Shown: positions 53,191 to 61,254 of the stretch, piece by piece
How positions within the stretch are numbered: position 1 is the first letter of the stretch
Layout of the letters: each line of letters begins with the position of its first letter
Assembly (NCBI GenBank): GCA_944392805.1
Contig: CALXXZ010000007.1
Coordinates: 18,469 to 82,468, forward strand
Source of the DNA: an uncultured Clostridia bacterium
GTDB taxonomy: Bacteria > Bacillota > Clostridia > TANB77 > CAG-508
Length of the DNA: 64,000 nt
Direction of reading: 5' to 3'
Program-made: the position numbers and the translations under genes
The notes under the pieces: model-generated
Seen by the model: the letters and a program-made list of their open reading frames with translations, nothing else
Databases searched by the model: none
What the model was told of the DNA's origin: nothing

Positions 53191-53601
53191 ATGAAATCAG
53201 AAAAAGGTGTAACTATAACATCTATAATGATATATGTAATAGCATTAACAGTTGTAGTACTTCTTATAGGAAGAATAATAACTTATTTTTATAAAAATAT
53301 AAATACAGTTGAAGAAAATACAGCAGCAAATGCAGAATATTTGAAATTTAATAGTTATTTTACAGATGAGATAAATATAGAAGGAAATGAAGTACAAGAA
53401 TGTCAAAATAATTATATAATATTTTCAGAAACACAAAACCAATATACTTATCAAAATGGAAGTATTTATAGAGAAAAAACAAAAATAGCTAAAGACATAG
53501 AAAGTTGTGAATTTTATTATAATGAAGACACAAAAGAAATATATGTTAATATGAAAATACAAGATAAATATTATAGTTCTACATTTACTGTAGCTAAATA
53601 A
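53191..53601 (+). CDS. Minor prepilin-like protein (PilW/GspJ position)
   Basis: A 136-residue protein with a short basic leader (MKSEKG) before VTITSIMIYVIALTVVVLLIG, an assembly helix, and a small beta-rich domain with two Cys (ECQNN and SCEFY) that could form a disulfide. Position 5 is Ser. Homologs in this position are PilW or GspJ-type minor pilins; the assignment rests on operon position and the N-terminal pattern. Confidence 0.7.
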   Translation: MKSEKGVTITSIMIYVIALTVVVLLIGRIITYFYKNINTVEENTAANAEYLKFNSYFTDEINIEGNEVQECQNNYIIFSETQNQYTYQNGSIYREKTKIAKDIESCEFYYNEDTKEIYVNMKIQDKYYSSTFTVAK

Positions 53602-53617
53602 GATTGGAGGAATTAAA

Positions 53618-55255
53618 ATGGATGTAAGAAAGCGTCAACCAATAGGAATTGAACTAGTAAAAAGAGGAATAGTTACAGAAACAGATATTGAAATGGCTTT
53701 ACAAGAACAAAGAAGAGATTCAAGCAAAAAATTAGGAGAAATATTAAATGAACTAAATGTATGTGATTCTAATGTATTAATAGAAGCAATTGGAGAAATT
53801 ATAGGAGTAAAAGGAATAATATTAACACCAGAAAAAATAAAGCTAGATGTACTTAGTTATATTTCATTAGAGATAGCAAGAAAAAATAAAGCTATACCAT
53901 TTGATATAGAAAATGGAAAAATAAAAGTATGTTTTGCAGATACCACAAATGCAAGAAATATAGACACAATCAGATTATTAATGTTAAATAAAGGATTAAT
54001 CATAGAACCATATATAACATTTGGAAACATAATAGAAGTAGCTTTAAGAAATCTTGGTGGAACAGCTGATAAAGACATGAAAAGACTTGGACAAGATGAT
54101 AATATTACACAAATAGTAGATTCTGTAATAAAAACAGCTATGGAAAAAAGAGCAAGTGATATACATATTGAGCCAGAAAAAGATGATGTAAGAGTAAGAT
54201 ATAGAATAGATGGTGAATTATTTACAGCAACATCATTACCAAAAGAAAAACAACCTCAAATAATAGGAAGATTAAAAGCAATATCAAATATGCACCAAGA
54301 AAAACAAGAATCACAAGATGGTAGAATATTATTATATGATGACTATAATATTCGTGTATCTTCACAAAAAAATGTATATGGAGAAAAATTTGTATTAAGA
54401 TTATTAAAGAAAAATTCAAATATAAGAAATATATTTGAATTAGGATATCCAGGAACAGAAACAGAATTAAATAAAAGTATTAATAAGAAAAATAGTATAA
54501 CAGTAATAGCTGCACCAACTGGAGAAGGTAAAACAACTACATTATATAGTTTTATAGATTACCTAAATAGACCAGAAATAAATATAACAACAATAGAAGA
54601 TCCAGTAGAACTTCGTATAGATGGATTAAACCAGATAGAAGTTGATGTAAAAACAACATTTTCTGATGCATTAAGAACAGTATTAAGACAAGACCCTGAC
54701 ATAATACTAGTAGGAGAAATTCGTGATAAGGAAACAGCAGAAATAGCAATACAATCAGGACAAACAGGACATTATGTATTGTCAACAATACATACAATAG
54801 ATGCAGTAGAAGTAATAACAAGATTAAGAAAAATAGGATTACCAGATTATGATATAGCAAGTACACTAGCAACAAGTATATCACAAAGACTAGTAAGAAA
54901 ATTATGTCCAAAATGTAGAGTAGCAAGAGAGTTTACACAAGAAGAAAAAGACATAATACAAAAAATAGGGAAAAGATATAATACTGAATTTGATTTAAAA
55001 GGTGTAAAAACATATGATGCAATAGGATGTGAGCATTGCAATAATACTGGATATTATGACAGAATAGGAATATTTGAAATATTAGACATAGATGATGACA
55101 TAAAAGAACTAATAATGAGTGGAGCATCAAGTATTGAAATAAAGAAACATGCATTATTAGGAAAATATAAACCATTGTGTATAGATGGAATAAACAAGGT
55201 TATTGAAGGAATAACAAATCTAGAAGAATTAAATAGAAAAATATTAATGTTTTAG
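53618..55255 (+). CDS. pilB: Type IV pilus extension ATPase PilB
   Basis: A 545-residue hexameric motor. The N-terminal MSHA-E/GspE-N domain (about 1-145) binds the platform; the ATPase domain has Walker A APTGEGKTTT, the Asp-box DPDIILVGEIRD and the His-box TGHYVLSTIHT. A four-Cys zinc site (CPKC and CEHC, about residues 430-475) is typical of PilB/GspE and separates it from PilT. Expected at the cytoplasmic membrane face, powering pilus assembly. Confidence 0.95.
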   Translation: MDVRKRQPIGIELVKRGIVTETDIEMALQEQRRDSSKKLGEILNELNVCDSNVLIEAIGEIIGVKGIILTPEKIKLDVLSYISLEIARKNKAIPFDIENGKIKVCFADTTNARNIDTIRLLMLNKGLIIEPYITFGNIIEVALRNLGGTADKDMKRLGQDDNITQIVDSVIKTAMEKRASDIHIEPEKDDVRVRYRIDGELFTATSLPKEKQPQIIGRLKAISNMHQEKQESQDGRILLYDDYNIRVSSQKNVYGEKFVLRLLKKNSNIRNIFELGYPGTETELNKSINKKNSITVIAAPTGEGKTTTLYSFIDYLNRPEINITTIEDPVELRIDGLNQIEVDVKTTFSDALRTVLRQDPDIILVGEIRDKETAEIAIQSGQTGHYVLSTIHTIDAVEVITRLRKIGLPDYDIASTLATSISQRLVRKLCPKCRVAREFTQEEKDIIQKIGKRYNTEFDLKGVKTYDAIGCEHCNNTGYYDRIGIFEILDIDDDIKELIMSGASSIEIKKHALLGKYKPLCIDGINKVIEGITNLEELNRKILMF

Positions 55256-55276
55256 CTTTTAAGGGGGAAGAAAAAT

Positions 55277-56389
55277 ATGATTGATATGGATAAAGTCATT
55301 GAAAAAGCAATAGAAAAAGAAGCATCAGACATACATTTACTATCAGGATTAAAACCAATGCTTAGGATTACTAGATCTTTAGTAGAGCTAGAAGGTTCAT
55401 CAGTATTAAAAGATGAAGATATGTATGAAATATATGACTATATAATAAAAGGAAATGTGGATAAAGACCATGTATTTACAGAAACTAAAAAACTAGATAC
55501 TTCTTATGAATATAATGGAATTCGTTTAAGAGTAAATATATCAAGTTCAGGGGGAATACCTACATGCACGATGAGAATTATAAAAAACGAATTACCAAGA
55601 TATGAAGACTTAGGTGTTCCTGATATAGTAAGAAGAATGACTTATCAACCACAAGGACTAATATTAGTTACAGGAAAAACAAACTCTGGTAAATCAACAA
55701 CATTAAATGCATTGGTAAATCACATAAATGAAACACAAAACAAAAAAATATTATCATTAGAGAGCCCAATAGAATATAAACATACTTCACATAACTCAAT
55801 AATAGTACAAAAAGAAGTAGGAGAAGGAATGGACTGTTTGACATATCATGATGGTGTAAAAAATGCATTAAGAGAAGACTGCGACATACTAGTAATAGGA
55901 GAGATTAGAGACAAAGTTACAATGGAAGCTGCAATCGAAATGGCAGAATCAGGACATTTAGTAATAGGAACTTTACATACAAAATCATGTGCAGAAACAA
56001 TAGACAGAATGATAAACTTCTATGATGTAAGAGACCAAATGCAAATAAAATATTTATTATCAGCATTATTAAAACTTGTAATATCACAAAGATTATTAGT
56101 TGGAACATCAGGAAAGCTAGAATTAGTACCAGAAGTAATGGTAGTTGATAATGTAGTAGCAGGTGTTATGAGAAAAGAAAAAATAAGTGTATCAGAGATT
56201 GAAGATGCTATACAAAGTGGACAAGATAAAGGAAGTATAAGTTTAATAAATTCAATTGCAAAATTATTTGTAGAAAATAAAATAACACTTGAACAAGCAA
56301 AAATACAAGTAGAAGAAAAAAATATAGAGACATTAAATAGAACAATAATGCAATTACGTATAAAAATGGGAAATGAGCAAAAGAATTAA
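55277..56389 (+). CDS. pilT: Type IV pilus retraction ATPase PilT
   Basis: A 370-residue motor of normal PilT length, without zinc site. N-terminal ASDIHLLSGLKPMLRI, Walker A VTGKTNSGKSTT, Asp-box DILVIGEIRD and His-box SGHLVIGTLHT are intact; the C-terminal half has the SLINSIAKLFVENKIT segment. Its presence implies retractile pili and possible twitching motility or DNA uptake. Lies between pilB and pilC. Confidence 0.93.
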   Translation: MIDMDKVIEKAIEKEASDIHLLSGLKPMLRITRSLVELEGSSVLKDEDMYEIYDYIIKGNVDKDHVFTETKKLDTSYEYNGIRLRVNISSSGGIPTCTMRIIKNELPRYEDLGVPDIVRRMTYQPQGLILVTGKTNSGKSTTLNALVNHINETQNKKILSLESPIEYKHTSHNSIIVQKEVGEGMDCLTYHDGVKNALREDCDILVIGEIRDKVTMEAAIEMAESGHLVIGTLHTKSCAETIDRMINFYDVRDQMQIKYLLSALLKLVISQRLLVGTSGKLELVPEVMVVDNVVAGVMRKEKISVSEIEDAIQSGQDKGSISLINSIAKLFVENKITLEQAKIQVEEKNIETLNRTIMQLRIKMGNEQKN

Positions 56390-56413
56390 AAAACAGAATG
56401 AAAGGAGAAAAAA

Positions 56414-57757
56414 ATGCCAGTATATGTTTATAGAGCAGTAACTGATAAGGGCTTGATTGTAAAAAATAAAGTAGAAGAAGCTAATAAACAGACACTAGTA
56501 AAAAAACTAAAAAATAATGGAATAACTCCAATAGAAGTAATTCAGGTTGCATATAAAGGACAAGTAAAAAAGAAGAAAAATATTACAAATATACAAGATG
56601 TATTAAAAAATGTAAATACAACACAAGTAAATACAAGACAGAATGTAAAGCAATTATCAGGAATAGAAAAAATTAATTTATATTTAGCAGCAACCGAGAA
56701 AGTAAAAGTTAGAGATATAATAATATTTACAGAAAATTTCTATTTACTAAAAAAGGCAAATTTCAATAATATTCATGCATTAAGTACAATCATACAAAGC
56801 ACTGAAAATATTACACTAAAAGGAGTTTTAGAAGATATACTAGCAGGAGTTGAAGCCGGAGAATATATGTATACAACAATGGAATATTATGCTGATATAT
56901 TTCCATATATATACATAAATATGATAAAAGTAGGAGAATTATCAGGTTCTTTAACAAATGCATTAGGCCAAGCAGTAACATATCTTGAAGATAATGATAA
57001 AATAACTAAAAGAATAAAAGGTATTATTATACCAAATGTTTTGCAATTTGTAATAATATTTATATTATTAATAGGAGGAACATTATTTGCAATACCACAA
57101 ATTCAAAATCTATTTGATGAATTAGGTACAGAAACACAGTTACCAGCTATTACACTATGGTTCCAAGAATTTGTAAAATTGGCAATGAAATATTGGTATA
57201 TACCTACATTAGTCATCATTGGAATAGTTGGAGGAATATTATTCTATATTAATACTCCAAAAGGAAAATATAATTTCCATTATTTTAAATATACAATGCC
57301 TATATTTGGAAAATTGATATTTTCACTAGATTTTTCAAGATTAATGAAAGCAATGCATTTAAATATGGAAAATGGTATGAGAATTCAAGATGCTCTTGAA
57401 GTAAGTAAAAATGTTGTAAATAATTATGTTATGCTATCAATAGTAGAAACTTCAATAAATAATATGCTTACAGGTTATTCATGGATTGACCCATTTGAAA
57501 AATCAGGATTATGCTCACCTATGACAACAGAGATGTTAAAAATAGGAATGCAGACAGATTTAACAGAAATGTTAGGAAAATTATTAGAATATATGGATAT
57601 GGATATAGATAATTCAATTCAAAGAATTATGAAAGTAATGCCAGAGATTGCATACTCGATTGTTGGTATAGTATTGATATTCTTCGTATGTGTAGTATTA
57701 GTACCAGTAATTCAAGTATACATGGGAAATTTCTTATTCGATGCATATCTAAATTAA
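56414..57757 (+). CDS. pilC: Type IV pilus platform protein PilC
   Basis: A 447-residue inner-membrane platform protein (GspF family). The N-terminal MPVYVYRAVTDKGLIVKNKVE motif is followed by two GspF domains (about 80-210 and 285-415), each with helical cytoplasmic parts, and three membrane helices around residues 205, 255 and 420. ENGMRIQDALEVSKN and GLCSPMTTEMLKIGMQT are family blocks. Last gene of the pilus operon, closed by a terminator. Confidence 0.94.
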   Translation: MPVYVYRAVTDKGLIVKNKVEEANKQTLVKKLKNNGITPIEVIQVAYKGQVKKKKNITNIQDVLKNVNTTQVNTRQNVKQLSGIEKINLYLAATEKVKVRDIIIFTENFYLLKKANFNNIHALSTIIQSTENITLKGVLEDILAGVEAGEYMYTTMEYYADIFPYIYINMIKVGELSGSLTNALGQAVTYLEDNDKITKRIKGIIIPNVLQFVIIFILLIGGTLFAIPQIQNLFDELGTETQLPAITLWFQEFVKLAMKYWYIPTLVIIGIVGGILFYINTPKGKYNFHYFKYTMPIFGKLIFSLDFSRLMKAMHLNMENGMRIQDALEVSKNVVNNYVMLSIVETSINNMLTGYSWIDPFEKSGLCSPMTTEMLKIGMQTDLTEMLGKLLEYMDMDIDNSIQRIMKVMPEIAYSIVGIVLIFFVCVVLVPVIQVYMGNFLFDAYLN

Positions 57758-57765
57758 TAAAAGCA

Positions 57766-57807
57766 AAAAAGAAGGTATATGACTGCAAGAAAGTTATATA
57801 CCTTTTT
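57766..57807 (+). terminator. Terminator of the pilus operon
   Basis: AAGGTATAT (57772-57780) pairs with ATATACCTT (57796-57804), extended weakly by flanking A and T tracts; a run of T ends at 57807. Confidence 0.75.
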
Positions 57808-57816
57808 GCATAGTAT

Positions 57817-57920
57817 TTTTAAAATATTTTATATATTACTATTCCATGGTCAAAACATATTCTGGGTCTTCGTCGGGGGTCTTGACCTTATTACATAGTA
57901 ATATATAAAATCTTTTAAAA
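57817..57920 (+). promoter_or_regulatory. Large inverted repeat with GC-rich loop upstream of ROK kinase gene
   Basis: Arms 57817-57842 and 57895-57920 form a 26-bp stem with one mismatch, including a perfect 17-bp section (57826-57842 with 57895-57911). Inside, GGTCAA (57848) pairs with TTGACC (57882). The loop is unusually GC-rich and contains a direct repeat GGGTCTT (57864 and 57877). It ends just before the GGAGG of the next gene, so it may be a 5' regulatory RNA structure or a small mobile palindrome. No known riboswitch is recognised. Confidence 0.55.
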
Positions 57921-57934
57921 TTAGGAGGGAAAAA

Positions 57935-58816
57935 ATGAAAATAGGAATTGACTTAGGTGGAAGTCATATAGGAATTGGTGTAGTAGATGAAAAAGGAAAT
58001 ATCATATGTAAAGAAGAAAAATATATAGTAGAAAAAACTAATATAGAAAAACAGATAGAAGAATTTGTAATAGAAAAAGTAATGCAGATGCAATTAACAA
58101 ATGAAGTAGATGAAATTGGAATGGCAGTACCTGGTACAATTTCTAATAATAAAATAATTAAAGCAGTAAATTTAGGAATAGAAAATTATGATATTGTGTC
58201 AAAACTTGAAGGTATTCTTAAATTACCAATGAGATTGAGAAATGATGCCAAATGTGCAGCACTTGCAGAACAAAAATATGGAGAATTGGCAGAATATAAA
58301 AATAGTATATTTTTATGTATAGGAACAGGAATTGGCGGAGCAGTCATATTTAATGGAAAACTATTAGAAGCGGAAAATGTACCTGGATTTGAATTTAGTC
58401 ATACAATAATAAATAAAAATGGAACATTATGTAATTGTGGGAAAAGAGGCTGTTTTGAAACATATGCAAGTTTTAAAAGATTTAAAGAAAAAATTGCAAA
58501 AGAATTCAATCTAGGAACAATAGATGGAGATACTATAAAAAGCTTTTTAAAGGAAAATAGTGAAGAACCAAGATTAAAATATATGATAAATAATTATATA
58601 GAAGATTTAAGTATAGGAATTTCTAATATAATAAATATATTCGAACCAGAAGCAATATGTATAGGAGGAAGTTTTGCAGAATATGAAGATATATTAAAAA
58701 CACCTCTAAAAAAAGCCTTATTAGAAGGAAACTTGCTATTTAATAAAAGAGATGATATAATTATTAAACATGCAAAATTTAAAAATGATGCAGGAATAAT
58801 TGGAGCAACATTATAA
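57935..58816 (+). CDS. ROK-family sugar kinase (glucokinase-like)
   Basis: A 293-residue cytoplasmic kinase. The N-terminal IGIDLGGSHIGIGVVD phosphate motif, the IGTGIGGAVIFNGKL motif, GFEFSHT and the zinc-binding CNCGKRGCFETYAS are intact, so it should be active. Relatives phosphorylate glucose, N-acetylglucosamine or N-acetylmannosamine; no DNA-binding domain is present, so it is not a ROK repressor. A strong TAGGAGGG ribosome binding site follows the large inverted repeat. mtaB begins 13 bp after its stop. Confidence 0.9.
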   Translation: MKIGIDLGGSHIGIGVVDEKGNIICKEEKYIVEKTNIEKQIEEFVIEKVMQMQLTNEVDEIGMAVPGTISNNKIIKAVNLGIENYDIVSKLEGILKLPMRLRNDAKCAALAEQKYGELAEYKNSIFLCIGTGIGGAVIFNGKLLEAENVPGFEFSHTIINKNGTLCNCGKRGCFETYASFKRFKEKIAKEFNLGTIDGDTIKSFLKENSEEPRLKYMINNYIEDLSIGISNIINIFEPEAICIGGSFAEYEDILKTPLKKALLEGNLLFNKRDDIIIKHAKFKNDAGIIGATL

Positions 58817-58829
58817 AGAAGGGATATAA

Positions 58830-60119
58830 ATGAAAAAAGTAAGTTTTTATACATTAGGTTGTAAGGTAAATCAATATGAAACAAATGGAATGATACAAAA
58901 ATTTAAAGAAGCAGGATATGAAATAGTAGATATGAATAATGATGTATCAGATATATGTGTAGTAAATACATGTACAGTAACAAATATATCAGATAGAAAA
59001 TCAAGACATGAATTAAGGAAAGTAAAAGACAAAAATAAAGATGCTATAATTGTAGCAACAGGTTGTTATGCACAAGTATCAAAAACAGAATTAGAAGAAA
59101 TGCCAGAAATAGATATTGTACTGGGTAATACTGAAAAAAGTGATATAGTAAAATATGTGGAGGAATTCATAAACAATAAAGAAAAAATAGTAGAAATAGA
59201 TGATATCGGAGCGCAAAAAGAATTTTCTGAAATGGGACAAATTACTTATACAGAAAAAACTAGAGCAGTAATAAAAGTTCAAGACGGATGTAATCAATTT
59301 TGTTCATATTGTATAATTCCATATGCAAGAGGCAGAGTAAGAAGTAGAAAACCTGAAGAAGTAATAAAAGAAATAGAAAAAATCGCTCAAAAAGGGATTA
59401 AAGAGGTTGTAATAACAGGAATACATATCTCATCATATGGTAGAGATTTTAACAACCCAAATGGCTTAATAGAGCTTTTAGAAAAGATAAATAATATAGA
59501 TGGAATACAAAGAATTAGATTAGGTTCATTAGAGCCTAAAATTATTACAGAAGAATTTGTACAAAGATTGACAAAATTAGACAAAATGTGTCATCATTTT
59601 CATCTATCTTTACAAAGTGGTTGTGATGAAACATTAAAAAGGATGAATAGAAAATATACTACTCAAGAATTTAGAGAAATTGTTAATAGATTACGCAAGT
59701 ACTATGATGATGTTATTCTTACAACAGATATAATTGTCGGATTTCCTGGAGAAACAGACGAAGAATTTAATAAAACTTTTGAATTTTTGAAAGAAATTAA
59801 ATTTTATAAAATGCATGTTTTTCCATATTCAAAAAGAAAAGGTACTAGAGCAGCAGAAATGGAAAATCAAGTTGACGGAAATATCAAAGAAAAACGTAGT
59901 AAGATATTAATTGATTTATCTAATAAAAATCAAAAAGAATATAATTTGAGTTTAATTGGTAAAAAAGTTGAAGTATTATTTGAAGATAAAGATGAAGATT
60001 ATTACAAAGGTCATACACAAAATTATATATTAGTGAAATATAAAACAGATGAAATTTTAGATAATGTAATGCGTGAAGTTGAGATTGTTAATGCTGATAT
60101 TGATTTTGCCCAAGCCTAA
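58830..60119 (+). CDS. mtaB: tRNA t6A37 methylthiotransferase MtaB
   Basis: A 429-residue radical SAM enzyme that adds a methylthio group to t6A37 of tRNAs reading ANN codons. The N-terminal MTTase domain binds a second 4Fe-4S cluster (Cys in TLGCKVNQYET, VNTCTV and ATGCY), the radical SAM motif is CNQFCSYCIIPYARG, and a TRAM RNA-binding domain ends the protein. TLGCKVNQ distinguishes the MtaB group from MiaB and RimO. Confidence 0.93.
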   Translation: MKKVSFYTLGCKVNQYETNGMIQKFKEAGYEIVDMNNDVSDICVVNTCTVTNISDRKSRHELRKVKDKNKDAIIVATGCYAQVSKTELEEMPEIDIVLGNTEKSDIVKYVEEFINNKEKIVEIDDIGAQKEFSEMGQITYTEKTRAVIKVQDGCNQFCSYCIIPYARGRVRSRKPEEVIKEIEKIAQKGIKEVVITGIHISSYGRDFNNPNGLIELLEKINNIDGIQRIRLGSLEPKIITEEFVQRLTKLDKMCHHFHLSLQSGCDETLKRMNRKYTTQEFREIVNRLRKYYDDVILTTDIIVGFPGETDEEFNKTFEFLKEIKFYKMHVFPYSKRKGTRAAEMENQVDGNIKEKRSKILIDLSNKNQKEYNLSLIGKKVEVLFEDKDEDYYKGHTQNYILVKYKTDEILDNVMREVEIVNADIDFAQA

Positions 60120-60120
60120 A

Positions 60121-60147
60121 TATTACAATTGTAATATTATTGTAATA
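60121..60147 (+). promoter_or_regulatory. Palindrome plus TGTAAT direct repeat
   Basis: TATTACAATTGTAATA at 60121-60136 is a perfect 16-bp palindrome. Its right half-site TTGTAATA recurs at 60140, an 11-bp step, giving TGTAAT-N5-TGTAAT as seen upstream of spoVAC. It lies about 30 bp before the -35 box of the next gene. Confidence 0.5.
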
Positions 60148-60177
60148 CAAATTTAATATTAAAATTCAAGAAAATAC

Positions 60178-60206
60178 TTGATAATTTTGGAAGATTATTA
60201 TATAAA
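60178..60206 (+). promoter_or_regulatory. Promoter of the 99-residue orphan
   Basis: TTGATA at 60178-60183 and TATAAA at 60201-60206 are separated by 17 bp, 42 bp before the ATG. Confidence 0.6.
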
Positions 60207-60247
60207 TATGGTAGAAGAGAATTATCACTACAAAGGAGGAATTAATT

Positions 60248-60547
60248 ATGGCAAATATAGAAGAAGTTCCAGGAGTATTTGGAGGAGTAAAAACAGAAGA
60301 TGTTGGAGTAGTAACTGAAAATGCAACAAATGTTGTAAATAATAGTGCAAATTTACCTGCTAAAGTAGGTTTTTGGAACAAATTAAAATCAGTTCTATTC
60401 TACGAAATTAAAGTTGAACTTACACCACATCAACAAAAAATTGAAGATGAAATAAATGATTTCTTATATCAAGATATTACTTGGACTAAAGTTAAAGATT
60501 TCTTATTCCAAGAAGTTACTTTTGGAAAGAAAAAAGAAAATTTATAA
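60248..60547 (+). CDS. Small protein with three aromatic helical repeats, unknown
   Basis: A 99-residue soluble protein that I cannot assign. Residues 1-40 are flexible (Val/Asn/Thr-rich). Residues 41-92 carry three related segments: KSVLFYEIKV (47-56), NDFLYQDITW (70-79) and KDFLFQEVTF (83-92), each of pattern [KN]-x-[VF]-L-[FY]-x-[ED]-[IV]. The gene has a promoter, an excellent AAAGGAGGA, a possible OmpR-type operator and a terminator, so it is a well-defined single-gene unit. The exact operator pattern links it to the region upstream of spoVAC. Confidence 0.7.
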   Translation: MANIEEVPGVFGGVKTEDVGVVTENATNVVNNSANLPAKVGFWNKLKSVLFYEIKVELTPHQQKIEDEINDFLYQDITWTKVKDFLFQEVTFGKKKENL

Positions 60548-60551
60548 AATT

Positions 60552-60578
60552 AAGGGCATAGTAAATATGCTCTTTTTA
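60552..60578 (+). terminator. Intrinsic terminator
   Basis: AAGGGCATA (60552-60560) pairs with TATGCTCTT (60566-60574) with one G-U pair, followed by a T tract. Confidence 0.8.
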
Positions 60579-60627
60579 TTTTATTTACAATTTTATTAAA
60601 AAATTTTAATTTTTTTTAAAAAAACTA

Positions 60628-60656
60628 TTGACAAAGATAAAAAAATAGATTATACT
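60628..60656 (+). promoter_or_regulatory. Promoter of the tRNA pair
   Basis: TTGACA at 60628-60633 and TATACT at 60651-60656, separated by 17 bp, 43 bp before the first tRNA. Confidence 0.8.
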
Positions 60657-60699
60657 TAGTCTTGCGTTAGGCAATAAAGCTTAACACAAAAAATGAAAT

Positions 60700-60776
60700 G
60701 CTCCCGTAGCTCAGTTGGTCAGAGCAACCGGCTCATAACCGGTGGGTCCTAGGTTCAAGTCCTAGCGGGAGCACCA
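60700..60776 (+). tRNA. tRNA with CAT anticodon, probably tRNA-Ile2 (lysidine type)
   Basis: A 77-nt cloverleaf with encoded CCA; acceptor stem GCTCCCG/CGGGAGC is perfect. The anticodon loop is CTCATAA with stem ACCGG/CCGGT. The CGGCTCATAACCG context and TTCAAGT T loop match the Bacillus tRNA-Ile whose C34 becomes lysidine (by TilS) to read AUA, rather than elongator Met, which is the other CAT tRNA at 9820. Confidence 0.85.
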
Positions 60777-60809
60777 TTTTTTTATTATAGTTTTATAATA
60801 AAAAAATTT

Positions 60810-60895
60810 GGACAGGTGGCCGAGTGGCTAAAGGCGGCAGACTGTAAATCTGTTCTCATACGAGTACGATGGTTCGAATCCATCCCTGTCCACCA
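60810..60895 (+). tRNA. tRNA-Tyr (GTA)
   Basis: An 86-nt class II tRNA with encoded CCA, acceptor GGACAGG/CCTGTCC, anticodon loop CTGTAAA (GTA) and a long variable arm (TTCTCATACGAGTACGA region). It is transcribed with the CAT tRNA. Confidence 0.93.
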
Positions 60896-60901
60896 TTTTT
60901 T

Positions 60902-60943
60902 AAACCGTAGAAACGTTGAAAGATCAACAATTCTACGGTTTTT
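60902..60943 (+). terminator. Terminator of the tRNA unit
   Basis: AAACCGTAGAA (60902-60912) pairs with TTCTACGGTTT (60931-60941); an inner GTTGA/TCAAC stem and a T tract complete it. Confidence 0.88.
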
Positions 60944-61018
60944 ATAATGCAATTTTAATGAAACTAGATATTTTAAATGCTAATAAAGAAACATGAAGTT
61001 CACATAAATAAGCAAATA

Positions 61019-61047
61019 TTGACAAATCGAATAAAAATTGGTATAAT
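61019..61047 (+). promoter_or_regulatory. Consensus promoter of rnjA
   Basis: TTGACA at 61019-61024 and TATAAT at 61042-61047, separated by 17 bp, both perfect. The resulting leader of about 200 nt is long. Confidence 0.85.
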
Positions 61048-61075
61048 AATTAACAGATTGCCAAGAGGGCAAAAA

Positions 61076-61153
61076 ATGAGATTTTGTAAAAATGTATTAA
61101 AGAGAGAAAAAAAGTTAATAATAAAAAGAGCGGAAAACGAAATAAAAAAATAA
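61076..61153 (+). CDS. Possible 25-residue leader peptide upstream of rnjA
   Basis: ATG at 61076 follows AGAGGG by about 6 bp and opens a 25-codon frame rich in Lys and Arg that ends at TAA just before a 9-bp hairpin (61155-61163 with 61174-61182). Such a layout could couple leader translation to rnjA expression, but a frame of this size can occur by chance in AT-rich DNA. Nothing else is seen in the 60944-61254 gap apart from the promoter. Confidence 0.25.
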   Translation: MRFCKNVLKREKKLIIKRAENEIKK

Positions 61154-61254
61154 AAAACATGAAAGAGCGGTGGTTCATGTTTATTTAACCTTACAAAAAA
61201 TTATTGCAATATTACATTTTACAAAAAAGAAAGAGAGAGGAGAAAAAAATAGAA

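Noticed and set aside
61204-61254. TTG-initiated extension of rnjA
   Set aside because: No ribosome binding site precedes it and the residues are not family-like.
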